Part shown: positions 1-8,975 of the stretch, in pieces
Position numbering within the stretch: the first letter of the stretch is position 1
How the letters are laid out: every line of letters starts with the position of its first letter
Source of the DNA: Solimicrobium sp040544425
Lineage (GTDB): Bacteria > Pseudomonadota > Gammaproteobacteria > Burkholderiales > Burkholderiaceae_D
Reading direction: 5' to 3'
Length of the DNA stretch: 64,000 nt
NCBI GenBank assembly: GCA_040544425.1
Contig: JBEONO010000011.1
Coordinates: 62,001 to 126,000, forward strand
Notes under the pieces: generated by a model
What the model saw: the letters and a program-made list of their open reading frames with translations, nothing else
Databases searched by the model: none
Told to the model about the DNA's origin: nothing
Made by a program: the position numbers and the translations under genes

Positions 1-142
1 CGATGGCGAACAAAAAGATCACGCCAAATATGCCGCGGTACATCACGATTTCAGAGGTGGGGTAGATCGACGATGCCAGTTTGACGCACACGCCCATCAA
101 GGCAAACAACAAACTGGCAAGTATCATCCAAAGTGACTGCAT
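1..142 (-). CDS. DMT/EamA-family transporter, N-terminal part (runs off left edge)
   Basis: Reading the minus strand from an ATG at 142 gives 47 residues starting MQSLWMILASLLFALMGV and continuing with a second hydrophobic stretch after SEIVMYRGIFG. A first helix with small residues, a short polar loop containing E and R, then a second helix is the N-terminal pattern of EamA (drug/metabolite transporter) proteins; the arginine of the MYRG segment is typical. The gene starts 11 bp after the stop of the Rieske oxygenase gene on the same strand, so the two are probably cotranscribed. Substrate unknown. Only the first two membrane segments are in the window, so the family call rests on little sequence. 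Confidence 0.75.
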   Translation of the reverse strand, partial: MQSLWMILASLLFALMGVCVKLASSIYPTSEIVMYRGIFGVIFLFAI

Positions 143-153
143 CTGCTGGCGTG

Positions 154-1287
154 CTATTCGTCAAAGGTCATATTGGAGCGGAACCACTCGTGAAAATGCT
201 GCATCCCGTCTTCCATCGGTGACTGGTACGGGCCCGTCTGCGACTGGCCGCGATTGAACAGAATGCGCCGTCCGGCATCCATTCTGAACGCAATTTCATC
301 GTCTTCGATGCAGGTTTCCATGTAGGCAGCGCGTTCCGATTCGATAAATTCACGCTCAAATAAAACGATCTCTTCGGGATAATAAAATTCGACCACATTG
401 CGCGTCTTGCCCGGACCTTGCGGCCACAGGGTAGAGACGACCAGCACATGCGGATACCATTCAACCATAATATTCGGATACAAAGTCAGCCAGATTGCGC
501 CATACGGCGGTGCCTCACCCTGACGGAATTTGAGCACCTGTTCCTGCCAGGCTTGATAGGTTGCCGATCCCGACTTTAACAGGCCGCTGTTGACACCCAC
601 CGTTTGTACGCTGTAATCGGTACCGAATTCCCAACGCAAATCGTCGCAGGTGACAAAACTTCCGAGACCCGGATGAAAGGGCTCAACGTGATAATCCTCG
701 AGATACACTTCGATGAAGGTTTTCCAGTTGTAGTCGCATTCATGCACTTCGACGTGATCGAGCATATAGCCGCTAAAGTCGAGGTCTTTGGTCACGGATA
801 ACTGGCCCAGCTTTTCCATCACGTTATAACCGTTCTGCTCGAACAACAGGCCATTCCAGCTTTGCAGCCTGGTGTTGGCCAAATTCAAACAGGGCGATTC
901 ATCAAAGTGTGGCGCGCCAAGCAGCTCGCCCTTCAGATCGTAGGTCCAGCGATGCAGCGGGCAAACAATATTTTTTGCATTGCCACGGGTGGTCCTGGCA
1001 TTGTTGTCACCGGCCCCGCCGAACATTAATGCCTGACGGTGGCGACAAACATTGGAGAGCAATTCGATGCCGCGATCGCTGCGCACCAGCATGCGACCCT
1101 CGTTTTCCGACGCGAGGGTTGCAAAATCACCCACATTGGGCACCATCAGTTCATGGCCGACGTAGCGCGGGCCTTGCTGGAATAATTGCTCGATTTCGCG
1201 CTTTAACAGCGTTTCATCGAAATATACAGAAACCGGAAGTTGCGTTGTAGAACGCTTTAGTTTAGCGAATGTTGCCAGATCGGACAT
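154..1287 (-). CDS. Rieske-type aromatic ring-hydroxylating oxygenase, alpha subunit
   Basis: 377 residues from the ATG at 1287; a GTG two codons upstream (1293) is an alternative start. The N-terminal Rieske domain carries both halves of the 2Fe-2S ligand motif: C-R-H at about residues 81-83 and C-P-L-H at 109-112. The C-terminal catalytic domain carries the mononuclear iron histidines in a H-x4-H arrangement (DYHVEPFH, about 200 and 205). This is the architecture of oxygenase alpha subunits, which hydroxylate aromatic or alkylamine substrates using electrons from a separate reductase. No reductase or beta subunit is adjacent; the only partner is the DMT transporter downstream. A stand-alone Rieske gene divergent from xseB-ispA-dxs is common in Burkholderiales, so this is probably a conserved, not recently acquired, gene. 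The substrate cannot be read from the sequence. Confidence 0.88.
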   Translation of the reverse strand: MSDLATFAKLKRSTTQLPVSVYFDETLLKREIEQLFQQGPRYVGHELMVPNVGDFATLASENEGRMLVRSDRGIELLSNVCRHRQALMFGGAGDNNARTTRGNAKNIVCPLHRWTYDLKGELLGAPHFDESPCLNLANTRLQSWNGLLFEQNGYNVMEKLGQLSVTKDLDFSGYMLDHVEVHECDYNWKTFIEVYLEDYHVEPFHPGLGSFVTCDDLRWEFGTDYSVQTVGVNSGLLKSGSATYQAWQEQVLKFRQGEAPPYGAIWLTLYPNIMVEWYPHVLVVSTLWPQGPGKTRNVVEFYYPEEIVLFEREFIESERAAYMETCIEDDEIAFRMDAGRRILFNRGQSQTGPYQSPMEDGMQHFHEWFRSNMTFDE

Positions 1288-1637
1288 CCCCACCCCCCCA
1301 AATAATTACTCCACCCAAGAGAGAAAGAATCCGCAAAGACCATTATTCAAATCGTGGAAATGAATCGGAAATTTTGGACAGAACTGTTGATTATACCCGA
1401 ACCGACCTAAACCAGGCTGCGAATTTTTCTGACAACCGGCAAGCTCATCCCCACAAGATTGGGGGATTTGTTTTAAAACATGACAAAACCATATTGCACA
1501 GCACGCCTGCTTGAAAATTAGATCCAGATTCACTCGGAATTCAGCTCTGCAAGCCATAACTTGTTTTAGAATAGCGGGCTGATTTACCCGTGAAGCAATA
1601 ATTTTGCGCCTCACATTACCTGATAAAAGTCCAAGTC
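1288..1637. other. Divergent intergenic region between Rieske gene and xseB
   Basis: 350 bp without a convincing gene. It opens with a C-tract (G-tract on the minus strand) just ahead of the Rieske start. A small imperfect hairpin (ATCCCCA ... TGGGGGAT, about 1446-1466) lacks a T-run and is not a clear terminator. A TAGAAT hexamer at 1567-1572 could be the -10 of the xseB promoter, but no good -35 stands at the right distance. Small open frames here show no coding features. Confidence 0.5.
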
Positions 1638-1889
1638 ATGACAAAAAAATCGACTGCTGGTCAAGCTAACGCTCCTGCTTCCTTTGAAGACGCCATGGCC
1701 GAGCTGGCGCAACTGGTCGCGCGGATGGAAGCCGGCGAACTCGCCCTGGAAGCATCGGTCGCGGCATACGCACGCGGATCAGAATTGGTGCAGTACTGTG
1801 CGGCACAGCTGGAAAAAGTTGAACAACAAGTAAAAATCCTGGATGGTGACATGCTCAAACCATTTCAATCCGAAGCTGGTGACGTCTGA
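1638..1889 (+). CDS. xseB: Exodeoxyribonuclease VII small subunit
   Basis: 83 residues, the usual length for XseB. The core SFEDAMAELAQLVARMEAGE followed by a second amphipathic helix (LEASVAAYARGSELVQYCAA) is the two-helix coiled-coil hairpin of the family; several copies bind the large subunit XseA, and the complex degrades single-stranded DNA in the cytoplasm. xseA is not nearby, as usual. It is the first gene of an operon with ispA (54 bp downstream) and dxs, a conserved arrangement in proteobacteria. Confidence 0.93.
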   Translation: MTKKSTAGQANAPASFEDAMAELAQLVARMEAGELALEASVAAYARGSELVQYCAAQLEKVEQQVKILDGDMLKPFQSEAGDV

Positions 1890-1943
1890 TTTACCCAGAC
1901 TTCACTTTAATTCGATAGCGACTTAGTCTACTCTGATCCCAAT

Positions 1944-2894
1944 ATGCCGAATCCTGCCTTGTCCAATATGACAAACCCATCGCCCTTATCCGATTGGATG
2001 AAACAAAGTCAGATCCATGTAGAAATTGCACTGGCAGAATTTCTTCCGCCACCACAGCAAAAGCCGACCGAGCTGCATGAGGCGATGCATTATGCCGTGC
2101 TCGATGGCGGAAAGCGGGTCCGCCCATTATTGGTGTATGCCGCCGGACAATTGTTCAACGCAGACTATGCGGAATTGACCCGGGCAGCCTGCGCCATCGA
2201 AATGATTCATGCCTACTCACTGGTGCACGACGACATGCCCTGCATGGATGACGACGCACTGCGCCGCGGCAAGCCGACAGTGCACGTCAAATATGGTGAA
2301 GCCACTGCTCTGCTGGTCGGCGACGCCTTGCAGGCACAGGCCTTCATGGTGCTGTCAAACGGAAAAAATCCTGCGGCGCGCCAATTGAAAATGATGCAAA
2401 TACTGGCCCATGCATCCGGCTCCATGGGCATGTGTGGCGGCCAGGCGATTGATCTGGCCAGCGTCGGCCTGCAGTTATCGCGGGAAGAACTGGAACGCAT
2501 GCATCAACTCAAAACTGGCTCGCTGTTGCGTGCCTCGGTCTTGCTTGGTGCACTGTGCGGGCAAAAATATAACGGCCAGGAACTCAATGAACTGGAACTG
2601 GCAGCGTTGAATCGCTATTCACACGCAGTGGGCCTGGCGTTTCAGGTGGTGGACGATATTTTGGACGCCACCGCCAATTCGGCTGAATTAGGTAAAACGG
2701 CCGGAAAAGATGCCGCAAACAACAAACCGACCTACGTATCGATACTGGGCCTGGGGGCATCGCAATCGCTTGCTGAAAACTTGCGTGTGCAGGCGCATAC
2801 TGCATTGGCGACCTTTTCCAATTCGACTCATCCGACTTCACATACCCAGCGCCTTGCTCAGCTGGCTGATTTTATCGTACAGCGCACTGCCTAA
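1944..2894 (+). CDS. ispA: (2E,6E)-farnesyl diphosphate synthase
   Basis: 316 residues if the ATG at 1944 is used; internal ATGs shortly downstream are alternatives because the N-terminal 20 residues are not conserved. Both aspartate-rich prenyltransferase motifs are present: DDMPCMDDD (about 96-104) and DDILD (about 237-241), plus the GGKRVRP substrate-binding segment at about 55-61. The enzyme condenses isopentenyl and dimethylallyl/geranyl diphosphate to farnesyl diphosphate, the precursor of undecaprenyl phosphate and quinone side chains. The next gene, dxs, starts 10 bp after the stop and makes the first precursor of the same pathway, so early and late steps are co-expressed. Confidence 0.96.
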   Translation: MPNPALSNMTNPSPLSDWMKQSQIHVEIALAEFLPPPQQKPTELHEAMHYAVLDGGKRVRPLLVYAAGQLFNADYAELTRAACAIEMIHAYSLVHDDMPCMDDDALRRGKPTVHVKYGEATALLVGDALQAQAFMVLSNGKNPAARQLKMMQILAHASGSMGMCGGQAIDLASVGLQLSREELERMHQLKTGSLLRASVLLGALCGQKYNGQELNELELAALNRYSHAVGLAFQVVDDILDATANSAELGKTAGKDAANNKPTYVSILGLGASQSLAENLRVQAHTALATFSNSTHPTSHTQRLAQLADFIVQRTA

Positions 2895-2904
2895 GAATGC
2901 CATT

Positions 2905-4791
2905 ATGACCTTGTTAACAAATATTAATTCCCCTGCCGATCTGCGCCAGCTGTCGCGCGCACAACTCAAACCGCTGGCCGACGAACTGCGTGCTTTTGTC
3001 CTGGACTCGGTATCCAAAACTGGCGGACATCTCTCATCCAATCTGGGCACGGTCGAGTTAACCATCGCCCTGCATTACGTGTTTAACACACCGGAAGACC
3101 GGCTGGTCTGGGATGTGGGCCATCAGACTTATCCACATAAAATTCTGACCGGTCGACGCGATCAGATGCATACCCTGCGCCAGCTGAATGGCATCTCGGG
3201 TTTTCCGCGCCGGGTTGAAAGCGAATTCGACACGTTTGGCACGGCACATTCTTCCACCTCGATTTCGGCCGCATTGGGCATGGCAGTAGCAGCAAAAACC
3301 AAAGGTGAAAGCCGTCATTCGGTAGCGATTATCGGAGACGGATCGATGACCGCCGGGATGGCTTTTGAAGCCTTGAATAACGCCGGCATCATGGAAAATG
3401 TCAATCTGCTGGTGATCTTGAATGATAACGATATGTCGATCTCGCCGCCGGTCGGCGCGTTAAATCGCTATCTGGCAAAACTGATGTCAGGAAAATTCTA
3501 TGCTGCGGCAAAGAACGTCGGTAAATCGGTATTGCCACCGCCTATGCTGGAAATTGCCAAACGGCTCGAAGAACATGCCAAGGGCATGATTTTGCCAGCC
3601 ACCATGTTTGAAGAATTTGGCTTTAACTATATCGGGCCGATCGATGGACACGATCTTGATTCCCTGATCCCGACATTGCAAAATTTAAAGCAATTGAAAG
3701 GTCCGCAATTTCTGCACGTAGTGACCAAAAAAGGACAGGGCTACAAGTTGGCCGAAGCCGACCCGATTTTGTATCACGGCCCGGGCAAGTTCAATCCTGA
3801 AGTCGGGATTAAACCAGCCACATCCTCCAAGCTGACCTTCACCAAAGTTTTCGGTGACTGGTTGTGCGATATGGCAGCGCAGGATCAGCGCCTGATTGGC
3901 ATCACACCGGCCATGCGCGAAGGTTCCGGCATGGTCGAGTTTGAGCAGCAATTTCCTGACCGTTATTACGATGTCGGGATCGCCGAACAGCATTCCGTCA
4001 CCTTTGCCGCAGGATTGGCCTGTGAAGGTTTGAAGCCGGTGGTGGCAATTTATTCCACCTTCCTGCAGCGCGCCTACGATCAGCTAATCCACGATGTGGC
4101 CTTGCAAAATCTGGATGTAACATTTGCCCTCGATCGGGCTGGCCTGGTAGGCGCTGACGGTGCTACCCACGCCGGCAATTACGACATGGCGTATCTGCGC
4201 TGTATCCCGAACATGGTTGTGATGGCCGCCTCGGATGAAAATGAGTGTCGTCAGATGCTCACGACCGGCTTCCAATATCCGGGCCCTGCGGCAGTCCGTT
4301 ATCCACGCGGCGCTGGCATCGGTGCAACGGTGAGCAAGGAACTTACGGCTATCCCGATTGGCACCGGGGAAATTAAGCGCCAGGGCGAGCGGATTGCCAT
4401 CATGGCTTTCGGCACCATGGTCCAACCTGCACTGGACGCCGGAGAAAAGTTGAACGCCACGGTTGCCAATATGCGGTTTGTCAAACCGATAGATGCAAAA
4501 TTGATCCGGCAATTGGCTGCAACACATGACGTGCTGGTCACGGTCGAAGAAGGCACAAAAATGGGCGGCGCCGGGTCCGCCGTTGCTGAAACCTTATTGG
4601 AACTTGGCATCCATAAACCCTTACTGATCCTGGGTCTGCCTGATGAATTTATTGATCATGGCGATGCGGGCCAACTGCTGGCCTTGTGTGGCCTGGACAG
4701 TGCCGGCATTGTGAACTCGATCCAGAGCCATTTCGGCTCGACAACACCGACGAGTGAGCCTCGCCTGGTGGTTAACAACGGTCAAATTTAG
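2905..4791 (+). CDS. dxs: 1-deoxy-D-xylulose-5-phosphate synthase
   Basis: 628 residues from the ATG at 2905, which begins MTLLTNINSPADLRQLS; an in-frame open stretch upstream overlaps ispA and is not coding. Thiamine diphosphate features are visible: WDVGHQTYPHKILTGR near the N-terminus, the GDGSMTAGMAFEALNNAG to NDN binding motif, and the transketolase-like DVGIAEQHSVTFAAGLA with its catalytic glutamate. Dxs condenses pyruvate and glyceraldehyde 3-phosphate, the entry step of the MEP pathway. It closes the xseB-ispA-dxs operon. No folE2 follows, unlike in some relatives; the next gene is convergent and ends only 17 bp away, with no obvious terminator between. Confidence 0.97.
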   Translation: MTLLTNINSPADLRQLSRAQLKPLADELRAFVLDSVSKTGGHLSSNLGTVELTIALHYVFNTPEDRLVWDVGHQTYPHKILTGRRDQMHTLRQLNGISGFPRRVESEFDTFGTAHSSTSISAALGMAVAAKTKGESRHSVAIIGDGSMTAGMAFEALNNAGIMENVNLLVILNDNDMSISPPVGALNRYLAKLMSGKFYAAAKNVGKSVLPPPMLEIAKRLEEHAKGMILPATMFEEFGFNYIGPIDGHDLDSLIPTLQNLKQLKGPQFLHVVTKKGQGYKLAEADPILYHGPGKFNPEVGIKPATSSKLTFTKVFGDWLCDMAAQDQRLIGITPAMREGSGMVEFEQQFPDRYYDVGIAEQHSVTFAAGLACEGLKPVVAIYSTFLQRAYDQLIHDVALQNLDVTFALDRAGLVGADGATHAGNYDMAYLRCIPNMVVMAASDENECRQMLTTGFQYPGPAAVRYPRGAGIGATVSKELTAIPIGTGEIKRQGERIAIMAFGTMVQPALDAGEKLNATVANMRFVKPIDAKLIRQLAATHDVLVTVEEGTKMGGAGSAVAETLLELGIHKPLLILGLPDEFIDHGDAGQLLALCGLDSAGIVNSIQSHFGSTTPTSEPRLVVNNGQI

Positions 4792-4808
4792 TCACTGGTA
4801 TCGGCCAA

Positions 4809-5363
4809 TTATGGCTTCACTTTAGTGTGTTTCCATAACACGTCCGATCCGCCCCCAAACCGGTTTAACACCCGCGACAGGACAAACATCAGATCCGACA
4901 GGCGGTTCAAATACTGCCGCGGTTCGGGGTGGATCTCTTCATTTTTTCCCAACCCGACCAAGATGCGCTCGGCACGCCGGCAAACCGTGCGGCAGACATG
5001 CGACAGTGCCGCGGCGCGCGAACCACCTGGGAGGATGAATTCCTGCAAGGGCGGCAGATCAGCGTTGTATTTTTCAAGCAACGCATCCAGATTGGCGACC
5101 TGGTGATCAGTCAGGAGTTTGTAGCCCGGAATGCACAGCTCGCCACCCAAATCAAACAGGTCGTGTTGTATTGCAAGCAGCTCTTCACTCAAGCCTGGTG
5201 GTAATGGTTCACACAGCAGCAAACCAATCTGTGAATTCAATTCGTCGACATCGCCCATTGCGTGCACGCGCAAACTGTCTTTGTCGGTCCGGCTGCCGTC
5301 ACCCAGGCCGGTCGAGCCCTCGTCACCCGTTCTTGTTGCAATTTTTGACAAGCGGTTACCCAT
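4809..5363 (-). CDS. Cob(I)alamin adenosyltransferase, PduO type
   Basis: 184 residues. The N-terminal TRTGDEGSTGLGDGSR loop binds ATP in PduO-type enzymes, and the helix with CRRAERILVGL and the NRLSDLMFVLSR segment near the C-terminus form the rest of the trimer-interface active site. The enzyme transfers the adenosyl group of ATP to cob(I)alamin to make adenosylcobalamin. No cobalamin biosynthesis gene or cobalamin riboswitch is visible nearby, so it probably serves salvage. It is convergent with dxs. A start at MGNRLSKIATRTGDEG fits the family. Confidence 0.93.
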   Translation of the reverse strand: MGNRLSKIATRTGDEGSTGLGDGSRTDKDSLRVHAMGDVDELNSQIGLLLCEPLPPGLSEELLAIQHDLFDLGGELCIPGYKLLTDHQVANLDALLEKYNADLPPLQEFILPGGSRAAALSHVCRTVCRRAERILVGLGKNEEIHPEPRQYLNRLSDLMFVLSRVLNRFGGGSDVLWKHTKVKP

Positions 5364-5627
5364 ATCAGTCCTGATTTATCTATGAAAAAGTTTGCACTAC
5401 ACCGTTGGAACCGCATAGTATACGCCCAAAAACGGGAAGAACCGAAACTCTGCCTCCTGCTTCGTCGCTGCCTGTATTGCTTTCACAATTACCCGGCTTG
5501 GTTTAAAGTTGGCAGCTGCACCTCATTCCGGCAAAAATACAGATTAACTGCTATGGCGCCCACAATGGATCTTATCCGATCGCTCAGCAATTTTGGACGG
5601 GTCACACCGCCCCTCACTGTTGAGTCC

Positions 5628-6251
5628 ATGCCGCGTAAAAGCTGCGGGATGGCTGCGATCGTCTTGCTATTTCTGAGCTGCGGCGCTCAGGCAGATTTTT
5701 ATACCTGCAAGGACAACGCCGGCCACATCATTACGTCGGACCGACCGATTCCGGAATGCGCCGCCAAACCGCTGCAGGTGTATCAAAACAATGGCGTACT
5801 GAAAACCGAGATAGCCGGACCAATGACAGCTGAACAGCGCAAATCTGCCGAACTGCAGGAACAACAGCGCAGCAAGGAAAAGCAACGCACAGAAGAAATC
5901 AAGCGGGAACAACGTTACTACACTGCTCACTACCCGAATGAAGACGCGATTGAAGCAGCACGCGAAGACGCGATTCATGCGGTCGAATCCAAAATCACCA
6001 CCGAGACTCATGTCCTGGACGCCGCAACCAAGGCCTTGAACCAAAATCAAAAAGCACTGGCTGCCACGCCCCCAAATCAACCGGCCAGAATCCACGAGTT
6101 TCAGTTAAAAATTGATGACCTGAATCAGTCGATCCAGGAATCTGGCCGCCTGATCCACAATTACCGCGCCGAGGAGGCGAGCATCAACCGTCAATTTGAC
6201 GATACCCACAAGCGTTATCTGGAAATTGTGCCGGGCACCAAAAAGCCGTAA
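5628..6251 (+). CDS. Exported DUF4124-domain protein with coiled coil
   Basis: 207 residues from the ATG at 5628, chosen because it gives a normal signal peptide (MPRKSCGM, then a hydrophobic stretch AAIVLLFLSCGAQA with cleavage before DFYTC). An ATG at 5553 would give a less typical leader. Directly after the leader comes the DUF4124 pattern DFYTCKDNAGHIITSDRPIPEC, with two cysteines that could form a disulfide. The rest is highly charged, rich in Q, E, K and R (EQQRSKEKQRTEEIKREQR), and likely a long coiled coil. DUF4124 proteins are periplasmic and of unknown function. Convergent with anmK, with 27 bp between the stops. Confidence 0.8.
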   Translation: MPRKSCGMAAIVLLFLSCGAQADFYTCKDNAGHIITSDRPIPECAAKPLQVYQNNGVLKTEIAGPMTAEQRKSAELQEQQRSKEKQRTEEIKREQRYYTAHYPNEDAIEAAREDAIHAVESKITTETHVLDAATKALNQNQKALAATPPNQPARIHEFQLKIDDLNQSIQESGRLIHNYRAEEASINRQFDDTHKRYLEIVPGTKKP

Positions 6252-6278
6252 CAATGCAAGGCTGATGTCAGCGTGGCA

Positions 6279-7391
6279 TTAGCGTGGATACAGCGCACCT
6301 AAAATCCTGCCGCCTGCAGCGCCAGTGACTTCAGGTAAATTTCCCGGAATACGTTCGATATGACGATACGCTAACCAGGCAAATGCCAACGCTTCCACGT
6401 GATTTGGCGAGATACCCAATACTTCGGTACTTTCGACGCTCACCGCTCTTTCCCGGCTATTCAACCCTGCATGAATTGCTTCAATCAGGGTTTTGTTATA
6501 AGCGCCGCCGCCACAAATATAAACCTGCGACACGTCGCTCGCATAATCTTCGATTGCTTCGACCAGGGTATCGGCAGTAAAAGCGCATAAAGTCGCCTGA
6601 ACATTCACCGGACTGACGTCTCTAAACAGCCTCAATTTATTGTTGAGCCAGTCCATATGAAACAAATCCCTGCCAGTACTTTTCGGCGGCAGCTTATGAA
6701 AAAACGGATCATCCTTCAGATGGTCGAGCAGTGCGTAATTGACCTGCCCGTGGCGCGCCCAGTCTCCATTGGTGTCAAACGCCTGCGACTTGTGCTGCAT
6801 CATCCAGGCATCCATCAGGACGTTGCCAGGTCCGGTATCAAAACCGCGTGTCGCCCCATCGGAACGCAAAATACTGATATTGCTGATACCGCCAATATTG
6901 GCGACTACGCGGGTTTCATCCGATTTTCCAAATACGCTGCGGTGAAATGCAGGTACCAGCGGCGCACCCTGGCCACCGGCGGCGATATCACGACTGCGAA
7001 AATCGGCAATGACATCGATATTGGTCAACTCAGCTAACAGTGCCGGGTTATTGATCTGAATCGTGTAGCCAAACTCGGGGCGATGACGCACGGTTTGACC
7101 ATGCACGCCGATCGCACTGATTTTTTCTGGATAAAGCCCGGTATTTTTCAGGAGGTGCAGGACGCATTCTGCGTAAACCAGCACGATCTGATTCGCGGCC
7201 TGGGATACCCGATGTATTTCGTCGAATCCGCTGAACTGCAGTGCAAACAATGAAGCGCGGATATCGGAGGTGAAGGGCACATAGCTGGCAGCGAGCTGCT
7301 GCATGTGCCCTTCCTGATCGCCCATTTCAATCAGCACGCCATCCACACCATCCAGACTGGTGCCAGACATTAAGCCGATGTAATAGCGCAT
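6279..7391 (-). CDS. anmK: Anhydro-N-acetylmuramic acid kinase
   Basis: 370 residues, the normal size. The N-terminal IGLMSGTSLDGVDGVLIEM is the diagnostic phosphate-binding signature of AnmK. Further family blocks are GVHGQTVRHRP, NIGGISNISIL, GFDTGPGN and the C-terminal YICGGGAYNKTLIEAI. The enzyme opens the 1,6-anhydro ring of anhydroMurNAc and phosphorylates it, feeding recycled peptidoglycan sugar towards MurNAc-6-phosphate. It lies 46 bp downstream of the M23 peptidase gene on the same strand, a conserved pair, so murein hydrolysis and sugar recycling are expressed together. Confidence 0.96.
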   Translation of the reverse strand: MRYYIGLMSGTSLDGVDGVLIEMGDQEGHMQQLAASYVPFTSDIRASLFALQFSGFDEIHRVSQAANQIVLVYAECVLHLLKNTGLYPEKISAIGVHGQTVRHRPEFGYTIQINNPALLAELTNIDVIADFRSRDIAAGGQGAPLVPAFHRSVFGKSDETRVVANIGGISNISILRSDGATRGFDTGPGNVLMDAWMMQHKSQAFDTNGDWARHGQVNYALLDHLKDDPFFHKLPPKSTGRDLFHMDWLNNKLRLFRDVSPVNVQATLCAFTADTLVEAIEDYASDVSQVYICGGGAYNKTLIEAIHAGLNSRERAVSVESTEVLGISPNHVEALAFAWLAYRHIERIPGNLPEVTGAAGGRILGALYPR

Positions 7392-7437
7392 GAGGATATA
7401 CCTGCAAAAGATTAAAACTGCCTGGGGTTACAACAGA

Positions 7438-8805
7438 TTATCGGGTTGCGATTGCACCCTGATCATTGGGCCGCAATAAGGCAAAACAATGACGCACATC
7501 TTGAACCACGTTGTGAAACCGCGGCATGTCCGCAGCAGTCAAGGTCTGTGGTTGTTCGACCTTGATCTTCATCGGGTCCTGGGCGACATTACTGACCCGG
7601 AATTCATAATGCAAATGTGGACCGGTTGCCCATCCGGTGGCACCAACGTAGCCAATCACATCACCCTGCTTGACCTTCACGCCCTTGCGCATGCCAGGTG
7701 CAAAACGGCTCATGTGACCATACGCAGTCGTATAGCTGCCCCAATGCTTCAGGACCACCAGATTGCCATAGCCATTAGAAGCACCAGCAACATCAACCAC
7801 GCCATCGGCGGAGGCCCTGATCGGTGTGCCTGTCGGCGCGGCAAAATCAACACCGGTATGCTGCTTCCACTGTCCGGAAATCGGATGCAGGCGCATCGCG
7901 AATCCGGATGAAATACGGGTGAAGGCAATTGGTGATTTTAAAAACGCTTTTTTCATGGACTTGCCGTCAAATCCGTAATAGCTTCCTTCGCCCGCGCCTT
8001 CATCAAACCACAGCGCCTGATAGGTACGTCCGGCGTTGTTGAACTCGCCAGCGATGACCCGTCCGGTGCTGATCATTTCGCCATTCTGCCAAAACGTTTC
8101 ATACTCAATCTGAAAATGATCGCCACGGCGCAGATCGGATCTGAAATCAATATTTGTTGAGAACATCTCAACCAGTTGACTGGCGACGGCATCGGGGATC
8201 TGCGCCGCATCCGTCGCTGCAAACAGCGAGCTGGTGATATTCCCGGTACGCATTTCGATATGTCTTTCGAGCGGCAGAATCGTTTCCACCGCATTAAAAT
8301 TATCCGAGCCGGCAACGCGTTCGATGCGCATTCTCTTGACTTCGGACGACCTGTCACGGTTAGCTGAAAAATACGTTTCCAGCCATTCCAGTTCACCATC
8401 TTCATTGGTTTTGGCCCGCACTGCATTGCCGGCTTTTTGCTGGATCAGGTGGCGCGCAGTTTTATCGGTCTTGATGAATTTGTCGGCAGCATCGTCATCC
8501 ACACCGAGGCGCTGCATCAAGCTGCTCAGGGTATCGCCGCGTGCGATATTTTCTTCATGGATGAATTGATCATTGCGCTCTTCAATGGCCTGCATTTCTG
8601 TTGCCAGAGTCGGGATTTCCAGTTGTTCCACGATTAGCTTGACCGGCAGTGCAGAGGCATCCGGTGCCAGTGGTGCAACCGCAGCAGCACCAAACGCCAC
8701 AATTGCCAGCATGACTGCCGAGGCAATAATGACGCGTGATTTGCGTGGAGTTGCGGTGTTTGGAGAAGCTGCTTTTTGATTTGTCGAATTATTTAGAGTT
8801 GTCAT
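7438..8805 (-). CDS. M23-family murein endopeptidase, membrane-anchored
   Basis: 455 residues. One N-terminal transmembrane segment (about 24-48, after RKSR) anchors it with the rest in the periplasm. The middle region resembles the OapA/LysM-like part of MepM-type peptidases (FIHEENIARGDTLSSLMQRLG). The C-terminal LytM domain shows the zinc motifs H-x3-D (KQHTGVDFAAPTG) and HLH (397-399), so it should be catalytically active and cleave peptide cross-links in murein. The gene heads an operon with anmK and is divergent from tyrS, an order conserved in betaproteobacteria. Confidence 0.94.
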   Translation of the reverse strand: MTTLNNSTNQKAASPNTATPRKSRVIIASAVMLAIVAFGAAAVAPLAPDASALPVKLIVEQLEIPTLATEMQAIEERNDQFIHEENIARGDTLSSLMQRLGVDDDAADKFIKTDKTARHLIQQKAGNAVRAKTNEDGELEWLETYFSANRDRSSEVKRMRIERVAGSDNFNAVETILPLERHIEMRTGNITSSLFAATDAAQIPDAVASQLVEMFSTNIDFRSDLRRGDHFQIEYETFWQNGEMISTGRVIAGEFNNAGRTYQALWFDEGAGEGSYYGFDGKSMKKAFLKSPIAFTRISSGFAMRLHPISGQWKQHTGVDFAAPTGTPIRASADGVVDVAGASNGYGNLVVLKHWGSYTTAYGHMSRFAPGMRKGVKVKQGDVIGYVGATGWATGPHLHYEFRVSNVAQDPMKIKVEQPQTLTAADMPRFHNVVQDVRHCFALLRPNDQGAIATR

Positions 8806-8895
8806 GCAATAAGCTAGAATAGGTGTTTTTGTTTGGATCTGAACCCGCTATCTGAGTATCTTGTAATTAGCGCAACGACTTCTGATGGATCGCGT

Positions 8896-8925
8896 ATTAT
8901 ACCAAACTAAATTTTTCTGCCACAA
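8896..8925 (-). promoter_or_regulatory. Putative sigma70 promoter of the M23 peptidase-anmK operon
   Basis: On the minus strand a perfect TATAAT (8896-8901) is preceded after 18 bp by TTGTGG (8920-8925). It is about 90 bp upstream of the peptidase start in the 170-bp AT-rich region shared with tyrS. The -35 is weak. A plus-strand promoter for tyrS must also be here, but no good -10/-35 pair was found for it. Confidence 0.45.
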
Positions 8926-8975
8926 AAATAAGCAACTAATTTTTGTATAAATTATTGATAAATTGAATTGAATTT

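Noticed and set aside
5364..5627. Cobalamin riboswitch upstream of the adenosyltransferase gene
   Set aside because: No B12-box-like sequence or long structured leader was found on the minus strand before the start at 5363.
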